A DNA stretch of 64,000 nt. Origin: Pseudomonas parafulva NBRC 16636 = DSM 17004 (lineage in GTDB: Bacteria; Pseudomonadota; Gammaproteobacteria; Pseudomonadales; Pseudomonadaceae). This document shows, piece by piece, positions 54,004 through 64,000 of this stretch (position 1 is its first letter; every line of letters begins with the position of its first letter). Below the pieces are notes generated by a model, which was not told the origin of the DNA, did no database searches, and saw nothing but the letters and a program-made list of their open reading frames with translations. The DNA lies in assembly GCF_000730645.1 (NCBI RefSeq), contig NZ_BBIU01000013.1, positions 62,001 to 126,000 of the forward strand, given 5' to 3'. Position numbers and translations under genes: made by a program.

Positions 54004-54639
54004 TCAGCCGCGGTGTCGCGATTCAACCGCTTGGCGCAGCGTGTCGATCAGGCTCTGGATGCGGGCGTGCTGCATTTTCATGGAGGCCTTGTTAACCACC
54101 AGGCGCGAACTGATGTGCGCGATCATTTCCTGGGGCTCCAGGCCGTTGGCACGCAAGGTGTTACCGGTGTCGACCACATCGATGATCTTGTCTGCCAGGT
54201 TGATCAGGGGTGCCAGCTCCATCGAGCCGTACAGCTTGATGATGTCGACCTGGCGACCCTGCTCGGCATAGTAACGCTTGGCCACGTTCACGAACTTGGT
54301 GGCCACGCGCAGGCGGCCCTTGGGCTCGGGCGCGCCGACCACGCCAGCGGTCATCAGCTTGCAGCGGGCAATCTGCAGATCCAGGGGCTCGTAAAGGCCC
54401 TGCCCACCGTACTCCATCAGCACGTCCTTGCCTGCCACACCCAGGTCGGCGGCGCCGTGTTCGACATAGGTCGGCACGTCGGTGGCACGCACGATCAGCA
54501 GGCGCACGTCGTCCTGCGTGGTCGGGATGATCAGCTTGCGGCTCTTGTCCGGGTTCTCGGTGGGAACGATACCGGCCTCGGCCAGCAATGGCAGGGTATC
54601 GTCGAGAATACGGCCTTTGGAAAGCGCGATGGTCAACAT
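54004..54639 (-). CDS. hisG: ATP phosphoribosyltransferase, short form
   Basis: First enzyme of histidine synthesis, joining ATP and PRPP. The 211 residues lack the C-terminal regulatory domain, so this is the short HisG that needs HisZ for activity and feedback; hisZ is not in this window. Blocks: [43 protein letters not shown] and the PRPP loop [14 protein letters not shown]. The ATG at 54639 is followed by the family N-terminus; the frame to 54798 would overlap murA. Confidence 0.96.
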   Translation of the reverse strand: MLTIALSKGRILDDTLPLLAEAGIVPTENPDKSRKLIIPTTQDDVRLLIVRATDVPTYVEHGAADLGVAGKDVLMEYGGQGLYEPLDLQIARCKLMTAGVVGAPEPKGRLRVATKFVNVAKRYYAEQGRQVDIIKLYGSMELAPLINLADKIIDVVDTGNTLRANGLEPQEMIAHISSRLVVNKASMKMQHARIQSLIDTLRQAVESRHRG

Positions 54640-54730
54640 TGGAACGTCGGTCCTTAAGCAGCTACTGCCGGCCAGGTGGTGCACCTGGCCGCATTCAATT
54701 CGAACGGCGCGTCCTTGCGCCCCAGGGCAA

Positions 54731-56259
<1,529 letters not shown>

Positions 56260-56305
56260 GCTCAACCTCAATCGGCGCCCGATGCGCACGGGTCGGCCAT
56301 CATAC

Positions 56306-56357
56306 AAAAAAGCCCCTCGCCTGCGAAGCCCAACAACGGGTTCGCTGACCGAGGGGC
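56306..56357 (-). terminator. mla operon terminator
   Basis: On the minus strand GCCCCTCG (56357-56350) and CGAGGGGC (56319-56312) form an 8-bp stem with an inner GCGAA/TTCGC helix, followed by six Ts (56311-56306). It separates mlaFEDCB from ibaG-murA-his. Confidence 0.88.
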
Positions 56358-56376
56358 CATCATCCCAGCAGAGCCA

Positions 56377-56679
56377 TCAGGTGGCCAGCACCTCGTCGAG
56401 GTCGTACACCTCGGCGATTTCCCGCATGTCATCGGGCATGCCGCGCACCTGGCAACGCTTGCCGGCAGCGCCGGCATCGCGCATGAACGCCAGCAGCAAC
56501 GAAAGCCCGACGCTGGTGGAGCGCTGTACGGCGGAGCAATCGATCACCACGTCCACGCCGTCGCTGCCCGCTATCAATGCCTTGCCCTGCTTACGCAAGG
56601 CAGGCCCGCTGCGGTAGTCCAGCACGCCGGCAAGGCGGACCACGCCTGGCTCGCTCATGCTCGCGGTCGCTTCACTCAT
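56377..56679 (-). CDS. mlaB: Phospholipid transport STAS-domain protein MlaB
   Basis: Cytosolic STAS protein (100 aa) that binds and stabilises the MlaF ATPase in the MlaFEDB complex. The STAS pattern is VVRLAGVLDYRSG, VDVVIDCSAVQRSTSVGLSLLLAFMRDAGAAG. It overlaps mlaC by 4 bp and is last in the operon. Confidence 0.94.
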   Translation of the reverse strand: MSEATASMSEPGVVRLAGVLDYRSGPALRKQGKALIAGSDGVDVVIDCSAVQRSTSVGLSLLLAFMRDAGAAGKRCQVRGMPDDMREIAEVYDLDEVLAT

Positions 56680-57323
56680 TTGACGGCCTTTTCTGGCGAA
56701 CTGTCGGCGGTTTGCTTGGCCTTGGCCACTTCACCCGCCCAGCCGTCGATGGTCTTGTCCAGGTTGTTGCCATTACGCTGCATGGCGTCAGCGAACTGAT
56801 CGCGGAACAGCTTGCCGATGTTAATGCCATTGACGATGACGTTACGCACCTTCCATTCGCCAGCGAGGTTCTCCAGCGTGTACTGCACCGGGTACACCGC
56901 ACCGTTGTTACCGGTGACCTTCATGCCGACACTGGCCCGCTTACCATCGTCAGACTTGGCCGGGTCCACCACGATGCCCTGGTTGTTGTACTCCAGCAGG
57001 GCGTTGCCGTAGAACTGCATCAGGCTGCGCTTGAAGTTTTCCTGGAAGCGCTGCATCTGCTCAGGGCTGGCCTTGCGCGAGTACTTCACGGTCATGATGC
57101 TGCGCGAGATGCCATCGGCATCCACCACCGGGCCCAGGATGCGGTTCAGCGCGTCGTAGAACGCGCTCGGGTTGGCCTGGTACTGCTGCTTGTTGGCCTT
57201 CAGATCACCCAGCAATTCATTGGTGGTGCTTTGAATCACGTCATGAGGGGACTGGGCAGCCATGCTCATGAGAGGCAAGGCTGCCAGCAGGACCAGCAAG
57301 CCACGTCGCAGAATCGATATCAT
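56676..57323 (-). CDS. mlaC: Periplasmic phospholipid-binding protein MlaC
   Basis: Periplasmic shuttle carrying phospholipid between the outer-membrane MlaA complex and inner-membrane MlaFEDB (215 aa). The signal peptide is about 1-23 (LLVLLAALPLMSMAAQS). The mature domain has ELLGDLKANKQQY, ILGPVVDADGISRSIM and YTLENLAGEWKVRNVIVNGINIG, typical of the family. Confidence 0.94.
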   Translation of the reverse strand: MISILRRGLLVLLAALPLMSMAAQSPHDVIQSTTNELLGDLKANKQQYQANPSAFYDALNRILGPVVDADGISRSIMTVKYSRKASPEQMQRFQENFKRSLMQFYGNALLEYNNQGIVVDPAKSDDGKRASVGMKVTGNNGAVYPVQYTLENLAGEWKVRNVIVNGINIGKLFRDQFADAMQRNGNNLDKTIDGWAGEVAKAKQTADSSPEKAVK

Positions 57324-57332
57324 GGAAACTCC

Positions 57333-57818
57333 TCAATTAGCCGGTTGCGCGTCTCGGGGTTCCTTGCCAACAGTGTTGAGCAGGAACTTGCCAATCAGAT
57401 CTTCCAGCACCAGCGCGGACTGGGTGTCATGGATGGTACCGCCGTCCTTGAGCACCTCTTCCTCACCGCCGACGCTGATGCCGATGTACTTCTCACCCAA
57501 CAGGCCTGCGGTCAGGATCGATGCAGTGGAATCGGTCGGCAGGTTGTTCACCGACTTGTCCAGCTGCAAGGTCACCCGACCGGTGAAGGAATCACGGTCC
57601 AGGTCGATGGCGGTGACCTTGCCGATGGTGACACCGGCCATGGTCACTTTGGCTCTGACAGTCAAACCGGCGATATTGTCGAAGTAGGCGTAAACTTTAT
57701 AGGTATCGCTGGTCGGGCTTGCCGACAGGCCGCTGACACGCAGGGCCAGCAGCAGCAACGCCAGGATCCCGGCCAACAGAAACAGGCCTACACCGATTTC
57801 CAGGGTGCGGTTTTGCAT
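57333..57818 (-). CDS. mlaD: Phospholipid transport MCE protein MlaD
   Basis: Inner-membrane anchored MCE-domain protein (161 aa) forming the hexameric ring of the Mla complex. One N-terminal helix (LEIGVGLFLLAGILALLLLAL) is followed by the MCE domain with YFDNIAGLTVRAKVTMAGVTIGKV. It starts at the mlaE stop (1-base overlap). Confidence 0.95.
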   Translation of the reverse strand: MQNRTLEIGVGLFLLAGILALLLLALRVSGLSASPTSDTYKVYAYFDNIAGLTVRAKVTMAGVTIGKVTAIDLDRDSFTGRVTLQLDKSVNNLPTDSTASILTAGLLGEKYIGISVGGEEEVLKDGGTIHDTQSALVLEDLIGKFLLNTVGKEPRDAQPAN

Positions 57819-58615
57819 CAGAAATCTCCAAACATCAAGGCGGTCAGAATAAAGTCCAGACCCAGTACAGCCAGCGAGGCATAGACCACGGTCCTGGTAG
57901 TGGCACGGCTGATCCCTTCTGAGGTGGGCTCACAGTCATACCCCTGGAATACGGCGATCCAGGTGGTGACGAAGGCGAACACCAGGCTCTTTATCAACCC
58001 GTTGAGCACGTCGTCGGTGAACGAAACACTGTTCTGCATGTTGGCCCAGAACGAACCCTCGTAGACGCCCAGCCAGTCGACTGCCACCCACGACCCGCCC
58101 CAGATGCCCACCACGCTGAAGATCAGTGCCAGCAACGGTAGCGAGATGAAGCCGGCCCACAGGCGCGGGGCAACGATGTACTTGAGTGGGTCGACGCCGA
58201 TCATTTCAAGGCTCGACAGCTGCTCGGTGGACTTCATGTTGCCGATTTCAGCCGTGAGCGCGGACCCGGCGCGGCCTGCGAACAGCAGGGCGGTGACGAC
58301 CGGACCAAGCTCGCGCAGCAGGGTAAGGGCGACCATCTGGCCCACTGCCTGCTCCGAACCGTATTTGGTGAGGATGCTGTAGCCCTGCAGGGCCAGCACC
58401 ATGCCAATGAAGGTACCGGACACCACGATGATGGCTAGCGACAACACACCCACTGAGTACAGTTGCCTGGTCAGCAGCTGGAAACCGCCGCCAATGCCAC
58501 CGCGCCCGACCAGGGCATGGAACAGGAAGAGGCAGGAGCGCCCCAGCACGGCCACTACATCGATTGCCGCGCGGCCGAACAGGCGCACGCGCTCAAGCAT
58601 GGATTTTCTACGCAT
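57818..58615 (-). CDS. mlaE: Phospholipid transport permease MlaE
   Basis: Permease of the Mla ABC transporter (265 aa, about five or six helices). Family blocks are [51 protein letters not shown] and [19 protein letters not shown]. It shares one base with mlaF upstream and one with mlaD downstream, giving tight coupling. Confidence 0.96.
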   Translation of the reverse strand: MRRKSMLERVRLFGRAAIDVVAVLGRSCLFLFHALVGRGGIGGGFQLLTRQLYSVGVLSLAIIVVSGTFIGMVLALQGYSILTKYGSEQAVGQMVALTLLRELGPVVTALLFAGRAGSALTAEIGNMKSTEQLSSLEMIGVDPLKYIVAPRLWAGFISLPLLALIFSVVGIWGGSWVAVDWLGVYEGSFWANMQNSVSFTDDVLNGLIKSLVFAFVTTWIAVFQGYDCEPTSEGISRATTRTVVYASLAVLGLDFILTALMFGDF

Positions 58616-59424
58616 CAGCGCGCCCCCAGCAGATCGGCGCGGTAATCGGGCGCAGGGAAGTGGAAGGGTACAGGGCCATCCGGGTCGCCTTTCATGAACT
58701 GGCGGATACGCGGGTTATCCGACCCCATCAATTCGTCAGGGGTGCCCTGCCCCAGCACCTGGCCATCACCCACCACGTAGATGTAGTCGGCGATGCTGGC
58801 GGTTTCTGCCAGGTCATGGGACACGACGATGCTGGTGATGCCCAGGGCATCGTTAAGCAGGCGGATCAGCCGCACCAGCACACCCATGGCGATCGGGTCC
58901 TGACCAACGAACGGCTCATCGTACATGAGGATCTGCGGGTCCAGGGCAATCGCCCTGGCCAGCGCCACGCGGCGTTTCATGCCGCCCGACAGCTCATCCG
59001 GCATCAGGTCGATGGCACCGCGCAGGCCCACGGCCTGCAGCTTCATCAACACGATGTCACGGATCATTTCATCCGGCAGCTGGGTATGCACGCGCAGCGG
59101 GAAAGCGACGTTCTCGAACACATCCAGGTCGGTGAACAGCGCGCCACTCTGGAACAGCACGCCCATCTGCTTGCGCGCGTCGAACAGGTCGCTGCGCGAC
59201 AGGGTCGGCAAGTTCTGCCCGGCGACCCATACTTCACCGCTGGATGGCCGCAACTGGGCGCCCATCAGACGCAGCAATGTGGTTTTGCCGCACCCGGATG
59301 GCCCCATGATGCCAGTGACCTTGCCGCGTGGGATGCGGATGTCGACATTGTTGAAAATGCTGCGCGAACCCCGCTTGAAGGAAACCCCCTTCAACTCGAC
59401 CGCGCAGGCGCTATCCACACTCAT
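58615..59424 (-). CDS. mlaF: Phospholipid transport ATP-binding protein MlaF
   Basis: ATPase of the Mla lipid transporter (269 aa). Walker A is GPSGCGKTT at 41-49; the signature is [16 protein letters not shown], Walker [14 protein letters not shown] and the H-loop VSHDLAE. First gene of leftward mlaFEDCB and divergent from kdsD across 247 bp. The complex maintains outer-membrane lipid asymmetry. Confidence 0.96.
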   Translation of the reverse strand: MSVDSACAVELKGVSFKRGSRSIFNNVDIRIPRGKVTGIMGPSGCGKTTLLRLMGAQLRPSSGEVWVAGQNLPTLSRSDLFDARKQMGVLFQSGALFTDLDVFENVAFPLRVHTQLPDEMIRDIVLMKLQAVGLRGAIDLMPDELSGGMKRRVALARAIALDPQILMYDEPFVGQDPIAMGVLVRLIRLLNDALGITSIVVSHDLAETASIADYIYVVGDGQVLGQGTPDELMGSDNPRIRQFMKGDPDGPVPFHFPAPDYRADLLGAR

Positions 59425-59671
59425 CTAGACTCCTTGCTAGTGCAGCCTCGTCCTAGTGGACGTCGGCCTTCATCTGGAAGGCACACGCCCCTGGGCAGGC
59501 TGAATAGCGGCGAACTATAGCACCGCTGGCAGCGCCGCCCCAAGGCTGCCAAACGCGTCGTTCAGCGTCACGACAGCCTGGGGGTACATTGCCTACGACA
59601 ATCGAAAGCGTGAGGGTTTCATTCAATACCGCTATAATCGCCGCCTTTTCATCAGGCACTGCTTTTTCGAC
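59425..59671. promoter_or_regulatory. Divergent mlaF/kdsD promoter region
   Basis: 247 bp between two envelope operons. A TATAAT hexamer occurs at 59632-59637 (GCTATAATCG), a good sigma-70 -10 candidate for rightward kdsD. No regulator site was recognised. Confidence 0.6.
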
Positions 59672-60646
59672 ATGAGCCAATCCAGCGAGCTGATCCAATC
59701 CGCCCAACGCACCCTGCGCCTGGAACTCGAGGCTGTAGAGGCCCTGTTGGCGCGCATCGACGCTACCTTCGTCAAGGCTTGCGAGCTGATCCTGGCCAGC
59801 AAGGGCCGCGTGGTCGTGGTAGGCATGGGCAAGTCCGGGCACATCGGCAACAAGATCGCCGCCACCCTGGCCAGCACTGGCACACCGGCTTTCTTCGTGC
59901 ACCCGGCCGAAGCCAGCCATGGCGACATGGGCATGATTACGCGCGATGACGTCATCCTGGCCCTGTCGAACTCGGGCAGCACTGCCGAAATCATCACCCT
60001 GCTGCCGCTTATCAAGCGCCTGGGCATCAAGCTGGTCAGCCTGACCGGCAACCCGGCTTCACCGCTGGCCCAGGCTGCCGACGTCAACCTCGACGCCGGC
60101 GTCGAACACGAAGCCTGCCCGCTGAACCTGGCGCCGACATCGTCCACCACAGCATCGCTGGTGCTGGGCGACGCCCTGGCCATCGCCCTGCTCGAAGCCC
60201 GTGGCTTCACCGCCGAAGACTTCGCCTTCTCTCACCCGGGCGGCGCCCTGGGCCGGCGCTTGCTGCTCAAGGTCGAGAACGTGATGCACGCGGGCGACGA
60301 ACTGCCGCAGGTCGCCCGCGGCACCCTGCTCAAGGAAGCGCTCCTTGAAATGTCCCGCAAAGGTTTGGGCATGACCGTCATCGTCGAGACCGATGGCACG
60401 CTGGCCGGGGTGTTCACCGACGGTGACCTGCGCCGCAGCCTGGACCGCAACATCGACGTGCATACCACCCTGATCGAAGACGTCATGACCGTGCACGGCA
60501 AAACCGCCCGTGCCGAGATGCTGGCGGCCGAGGCCCTGAAAATCATGGAAGACAACAAGGTGGGCGCCCTGGTGGTCGTAGACAGCCAGGACCGCCCAAC
60601 CGGCGCCCTGAACATGCACGATCTGCTGCGTGCCGGCGTACTGTAA
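59672..60646 (+). CDS. kdsD: Arabinose-5-phosphate isomerase KdsD
   Basis: Converts ribulose 5-phosphate to arabinose 5-phosphate, the precursor of Kdo in LPS (324 aa). The N-terminal SIS domain has VVVVGMGKSGHIGNKIAATLASTGTP and ILALSNSGSTAEI. Two C-terminal CBS domains follow (DELPQVARGTLLKEALLEMS and LAGVFTDGDLRRSLDRN). First of kdsD-kdsC-lptC-lptA-lptB. Confidence 0.96.
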   Translation: MSQSSELIQSAQRTLRLELEAVEALLARIDATFVKACELILASKGRVVVVGMGKSGHIGNKIAATLASTGTPAFFVHPAEASHGDMGMITRDDVILALSNSGSTAEIITLLPLIKRLGIKLVSLTGNPASPLAQAADVNLDAGVEHEACPLNLAPTSSTTASLVLGDALAIALLEARGFTAEDFAFSHPGGALGRRLLLKVENVMHAGDELPQVARGTLLKEALLEMSRKGLGMTVIVETDGTLAGVFTDGDLRRSLDRNIDVHTTLIEDVMTVHGKTARAEMLAAEALKIMEDNKVGALVVVDSQDRPTGALNMHDLLRAGVL

Positions 60647-60658
60647 AGGAGCGATGCA

Positions 60659-61183
60659 ATGCACCAGGACCTCATGCAACGGGGCAAAGGCGTCAAGCTG
60701 GCCGTGTTCGACGTGGACGGCGTACTCACCGACGGGCGCCTGTATTTCCTCGAAGACGGGAGTGAGTTCAAGAGCTTCAATACACTGGATGGCCAGGGCA
60801 TAAAAATGCTCATGGCCTCTGGCGTGACCACCGCCATCATCAGCGGGCGCAAGACGCCGGTCGTCGAGCGGCGGGCGAAGAACCTCGGCATCCCGCATCT
60901 GTTTCAGGGGCGCGAAGACAAACTGGTCGTACTTGACGGCCTGCTCGCCGAGCTGGGCCTGAGCTATGATCAAGTGGCCTACCTGGGCGATGACCTGCCC
61001 GACTTGCCGGTTATCCGCCGGGTGGCACTGGGCATGGCGGTAGCCAGCGCGGCACCGTTCGTGCGCCAGCACGCCCATGGGGTCACGCAGGCACGGGGTG
61101 GCGAGGGTGCCGCCCGCGAATTCTGCGAACTCATCATGCAGGCCCAGGGCACCCTGGACGCTGCCAACGCCAACTATCTGTAA
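60659..61183 (+). CDS. kdsC: Kdo-8-phosphate phosphatase KdsC
   Basis: HAD-superfamily phosphatase that releases Kdo from Kdo 8-phosphate (174 aa). The nucleophile motif is LAVFDVDGVLTDGRLYF. Further blocks are TTAIISGRKTPVVERRAKNLG and VAYLGDDLPDLPV. AAGGAG precedes the ATG; 12 bp from kdsD. Confidence 0.95.
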   Translation: MHQDLMQRGKGVKLAVFDVDGVLTDGRLYFLEDGSEFKSFNTLDGQGIKMLMASGVTTAIISGRKTPVVERRAKNLGIPHLFQGREDKLVVLDGLLAELGLSYDQVAYLGDDLPDLPVIRRVALGMAVASAAPFVRQHAHGVTQARGGEGAAREFCELIMQAQGTLDAANANYL

Positions 61184-61191
61184 GGTTGCCC

Positions 61192-61764
61192 ATGTTCAGC
61201 AAGAAAGCCAGAAACATCGTGCTGCTCGGGGCCATCGCCGCCCTGCTGGTAGCCGTCGGCTACTGGAACGTTAGCCCCGAGAGCTTCCTGGAGCAGCCCG
61301 CGGCGCAGGTGGACGAAAGCGCCATCGACTACTACGCCATCAATGCCCACAGCGTGCAGTTCTTGCCAGACGGCAAGCTGCAATACGAAATGACCGCCGA
61401 CAAGGTCGAACACCTGAAGGCCAGCGAAGTCACACTGCTGACCACCCCGGACCTGCACATGTATCGCGGTACGGAGTACCCATGGCATGTGCAGAGCGTG
61501 CGCGCCGAGGTCAACCCTGACGGCAGCGAGGTCGAACTGATCGACAACGTGCGGATCGCCCGCACGGACGAAAAGAAGCGTGAAACCATCATTACCAGCT
61601 CGCGCATGACCGTGTTCCCGCAGAAGGAATATGCGCAGACCGAGCAAGCCGTTAGAATCGACGGCGCCGGTGGCACGACTACGGGCAAAGGTATGAAAGC
61701 GTATTTGAAAGAAGGCAGGATGGACCTGCTCTCTAACGTAAGAGGACAGTATGAGGCTCGTTAA
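61192..61764 (+). CDS. lptC: LPS export protein LptC
   Basis: Bitopic inner-membrane protein (190 aa) that receives LPS from LptB2FG and passes it to LptA. One N-terminal helix (NIVLLGAIAALLVAVGYW) is followed by a periplasmic beta-jellyroll. The ATG at 61192 sits 8 bp after the kdsC stop behind AAGG. The 3' end overlaps lptA by 14 bp. Confidence 0.94.
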   Translation: MFSKKARNIVLLGAIAALLVAVGYWNVSPESFLEQPAAQVDESAIDYYAINAHSVQFLPDGKLQYEMTADKVEHLKASEVTLLTTPDLHMYRGTEYPWHVQSVRAEVNPDGSEVELIDNVRIARTDEKKRETIITSSRMTVFPQKEYAQTEQAVRIDGAGGTTTGKGMKAYLKEGRMDLLSNVRGQYEAR

Positions 61765-62275
61765 AACCCTCCCCCTTTTGCTCAGCCTGAGCGCAGCACT
61801 GGGAAGCGCGAGCGCCCTCGCCCTGCCAAACGACCGTGATCAGCCCATTCGCATCCAGGCCGACAACGCTCACCTGGACGACAAGAAAGGCGTGGCCACC
61901 TATACCGGCGACGTCATCATCACCCAGGGTTCGATGATGATCAAAGGCAATACCGTGACCATCACCCGTACCGCTTCCGGCGATATCGACGTGGTGACCT
62001 CGGTGGGCAACCTGGCCTACTTCGAGCAGCAGCAGAGCGCCGCCAAAGCCGACAAGATGAAAGGCTGGGGCGTGACCATCCAGTATCAGTCGCAAAAGGA
62101 CCTGGTAGTGCTCACCGACCGCGCCAAGGTCGAAAACGAAGGCAACACCACCGAAGGCGAGAAGATCGTCTACAACACCCAGACCCAGGTTGCCACCGCA
62201 GGTCGTGGCGGCAATGTGACCACACCGCGTCAGCGCATCGACATGGTGATCCAGCCCAAGAAGAAGGCCGAGTAA
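61751..62275 (+). CDS. lptA: Periplasmic LPS bridge protein LptA
   Basis: Periplasmic protein forming the filament that carries LPS to the outer membrane (174 aa). The signal peptide is about 1-25 (LPLLLSLSAALGSASALA). The mature part has the OstA-type repeats QADNAHLDDKKGVATYTGDVIITQGSM and TEGEKIVYNTQTQVATAG. It ends directly before lptB (TAA-ATG). Confidence 0.95.
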   Translation: MRLVKTLPLLLSLSAALGSASALALPNDRDQPIRIQADNAHLDDKKGVATYTGDVIITQGSMMIKGNTVTITRTASGDIDVVTSVGNLAYFEQQQSAAKADKMKGWGVTIQYQSQKDLVVLTDRAKVENEGNTTEGEKIVYNTQTQVATAGRGGNVTTPRQRIDMVIQPKKKAE

Positions 62276-63001
<726 letters not shown>

Positions 63002-63177
63002 TCCTGGGACGGGCCTGGGGCACGGCAAAAAAGCCTATCTATTGCGGATCAAGTTGTTACAGTGCTCTAGGCAAACGCTACAATTTAAGGCATAAAACTT
63101 GCTTGATTTGGCGCCCCGGCGCCCTCGTGTAGTGGATGGCGCATGCGCGCCGGCGAACAAGGTACCAAGCCCCTGCC

Positions 63178-64000
63178 ATGAAACCATCGCTCGTCCTAAA
63201 AATGGGCCAGCAACTGACGATGACACCGCAGTTGCAACAGGCCATCCGCCTGCTCCAGCTTTCCACCCTGGACCTGCAGCAGGAAATCCAGGAAGCCCTG
63301 GAGTCGAACCCGATGCTCGAACGCCAGGAAGACGGCGACGACTTCGACAACAACGACCCGATGGCCGACAACGCCGAAAACAAGCCGGCCGCCGAGACGC
63401 AGGAGAACAGCTTCCAGGAAACCACCGTCAGCACCGAAAACATGGAAGACGGTGAGTGGAGCGAGCGCATCCCCAACGAGCTTCCCGTGGATACCGCGTG
63501 GGAAGACATCTACCAGACCAGCGCCAGCAGCCTGCCCAGCAACGATGATGACGAATGGGATTTCACCACCCGCACGTCCGCGGGCGAGAGCCTGCAAAGC
63601 CACCTGCTGTGGCAGTTGAACCTGGCGCCCATGTCCGACACCGACCGCCTCATCGCGGTCACCTTGATCGACAGCATCAACGGCCAGGGCTACCTGGAAG
63701 ACACCCTTGAGGAAATCTGTGCAGGTTTCGACCACGAACTGGATATCGAACTGGATGAAGTCGAAGCGGTGCTGCACCGTATCCAGCAGTTCGAGCCCGC
63801 AGGGGTAGGCGCCCGCACGCTGGGCGAATGCCTGCTGCTGCAACTGCGCCAGCTGCCTGGCAGTACCCCGTGGATGGCCGAGGCCATGCGCCTGGTCAGC
63901 GACTTCATCGACCTGCTGGGTAGCCGCGACTACAGCCAGCTGATGCGCCGCATGAAGCTCAAGGAAGACGAACTGCGCCAGGTTATCGAGCTGGTGCAGA
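63178..64000 (+). CDS. rpoN: RNA polymerase sigma-54 factor RpoN (partial, C-terminus outside window)
   Basis: Alternative sigma factor for nitrogen, motility and many catabolic genes. 274 codons are visible from the ATG at 63178. Region I, the activator-interacting domain, is [20 protein letters not shown] and the following glutamine/leucine-rich helix ([17 protein letters not shown]). The acidic region II follows ([16 protein letters not shown]), then the start of the core-binding domain. Partner activators such as the TyrR-like protein in this window depend on it. Confidence 0.97.
   Translation, partial: MKPSLVLKMGQQLTMTPQLQQAIRLLQLSTLDLQQEIQEALESNPMLERQEDGDDFDNNDPMADNAENKPAAETQENSFQETTVSTENMEDGEWSERIPNELPVDTAWEDIYQTSASSLPSNDDDEWDFTTRTSAGESLQSHLLWQLNLAPMSDTDRLIAVTLIDSINGQGYLEDTLEEICAGFDHELDIELDEVEAVLHRIQQFEPAGVGARTLGECLLLQLRQLPGSTPWMAEAMRLVSDFIDLLGSRDYSQLMRRMKLKEDELRQVIELVQ

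Overview
The window is typical Pseudomonas chromosome. It is GC-rich and densely coded, and its gene order matches the Pseudomonas putida group, where I recognise essentially the PP_1019 to PP_0952 order of strain KT2440. That strain assignment rests on remembered synteny and protein similarity, not on a search. No rRNA, tRNA, CRISPR array, insertion sequence or prophage is visible. The two edges cut through oprB (left) and rpoN (right).

Layout. (1) 1-12900 is peripheral and central glucose metabolism: an OprB porin, the GtsABCD glucose ABC transporter, an AGE-family sugar epimerase, the GtrS/GltR two-component system, glucokinase and phosphogluconate dehydratase, all leftward. A rightward gap gene is divergent from edd. 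Two TTGT-N7/8-ACAA sites lie in the edd/gap divergent promoter and fit HexR operators. (2) 12940-18490 is a heme-uptake surface-signalling system: a Fur box, ECF sigma factor, FecR-type anti-sigma, TonB heme receptor with a signalling domain, and a PigA-like heme oxygenase. A near-identical promoter-like motif stands in front of both the receptor and the oxygenase. (3) 18466-25170 is the arginine deiminase pathway (arcDABC) with a second, divergent arcD paralogue. (4) 25224-28537 holds a DUF5064-type protein, a TyrR-like enhancer-binding regulator and the GltS glutamate/Na+ symporter.

(5) 28618-31343 is an accessory island with lower GC. It carries an S-type pyocin/colicin-like DNase with its Im2/Im9-type immunity protein. 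The killer gene is split by a -1 frame change exactly at a GGGAAAC heptamer in slippery phase, just before the nuclease domain, which otherwise remains intact. (6) 31344-35779 is a compact gcvH-gcvP-gcvT glycine cleavage operon. (7) 36138-47657 is housekeeping: a cold-shock protein, an RDD membrane protein, lptFG, pepA, holC, valS, rlmF, an HU-type DNA-binding protein and yejK/ndpA. (8) 47671-51364 is more variable: a GIY-YIG domain protein, a secreted halovibrin-like protein, and a GntR regulator with an MFS exporter and a SnoaL-like protein.

(9) 51499-64000 is the conserved cell-envelope and histidine block. Leftward are mlaFEDCB, ibaG, murA, hisG, hisD and hisC. Rightward are kdsD, kdsC, lptC, lptA, lptB and rpoN. 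These genes link phospholipid trafficking, peptidoglycan precursor synthesis, Kdo supply and LPS export.

The strongest candidates for something not routinely annotated are the split pyocin with its slippery heptamer, the paired ECF-type promoter motif of the heme system, the divergent arcD duplication, and several long perfect intergenic hairpins.
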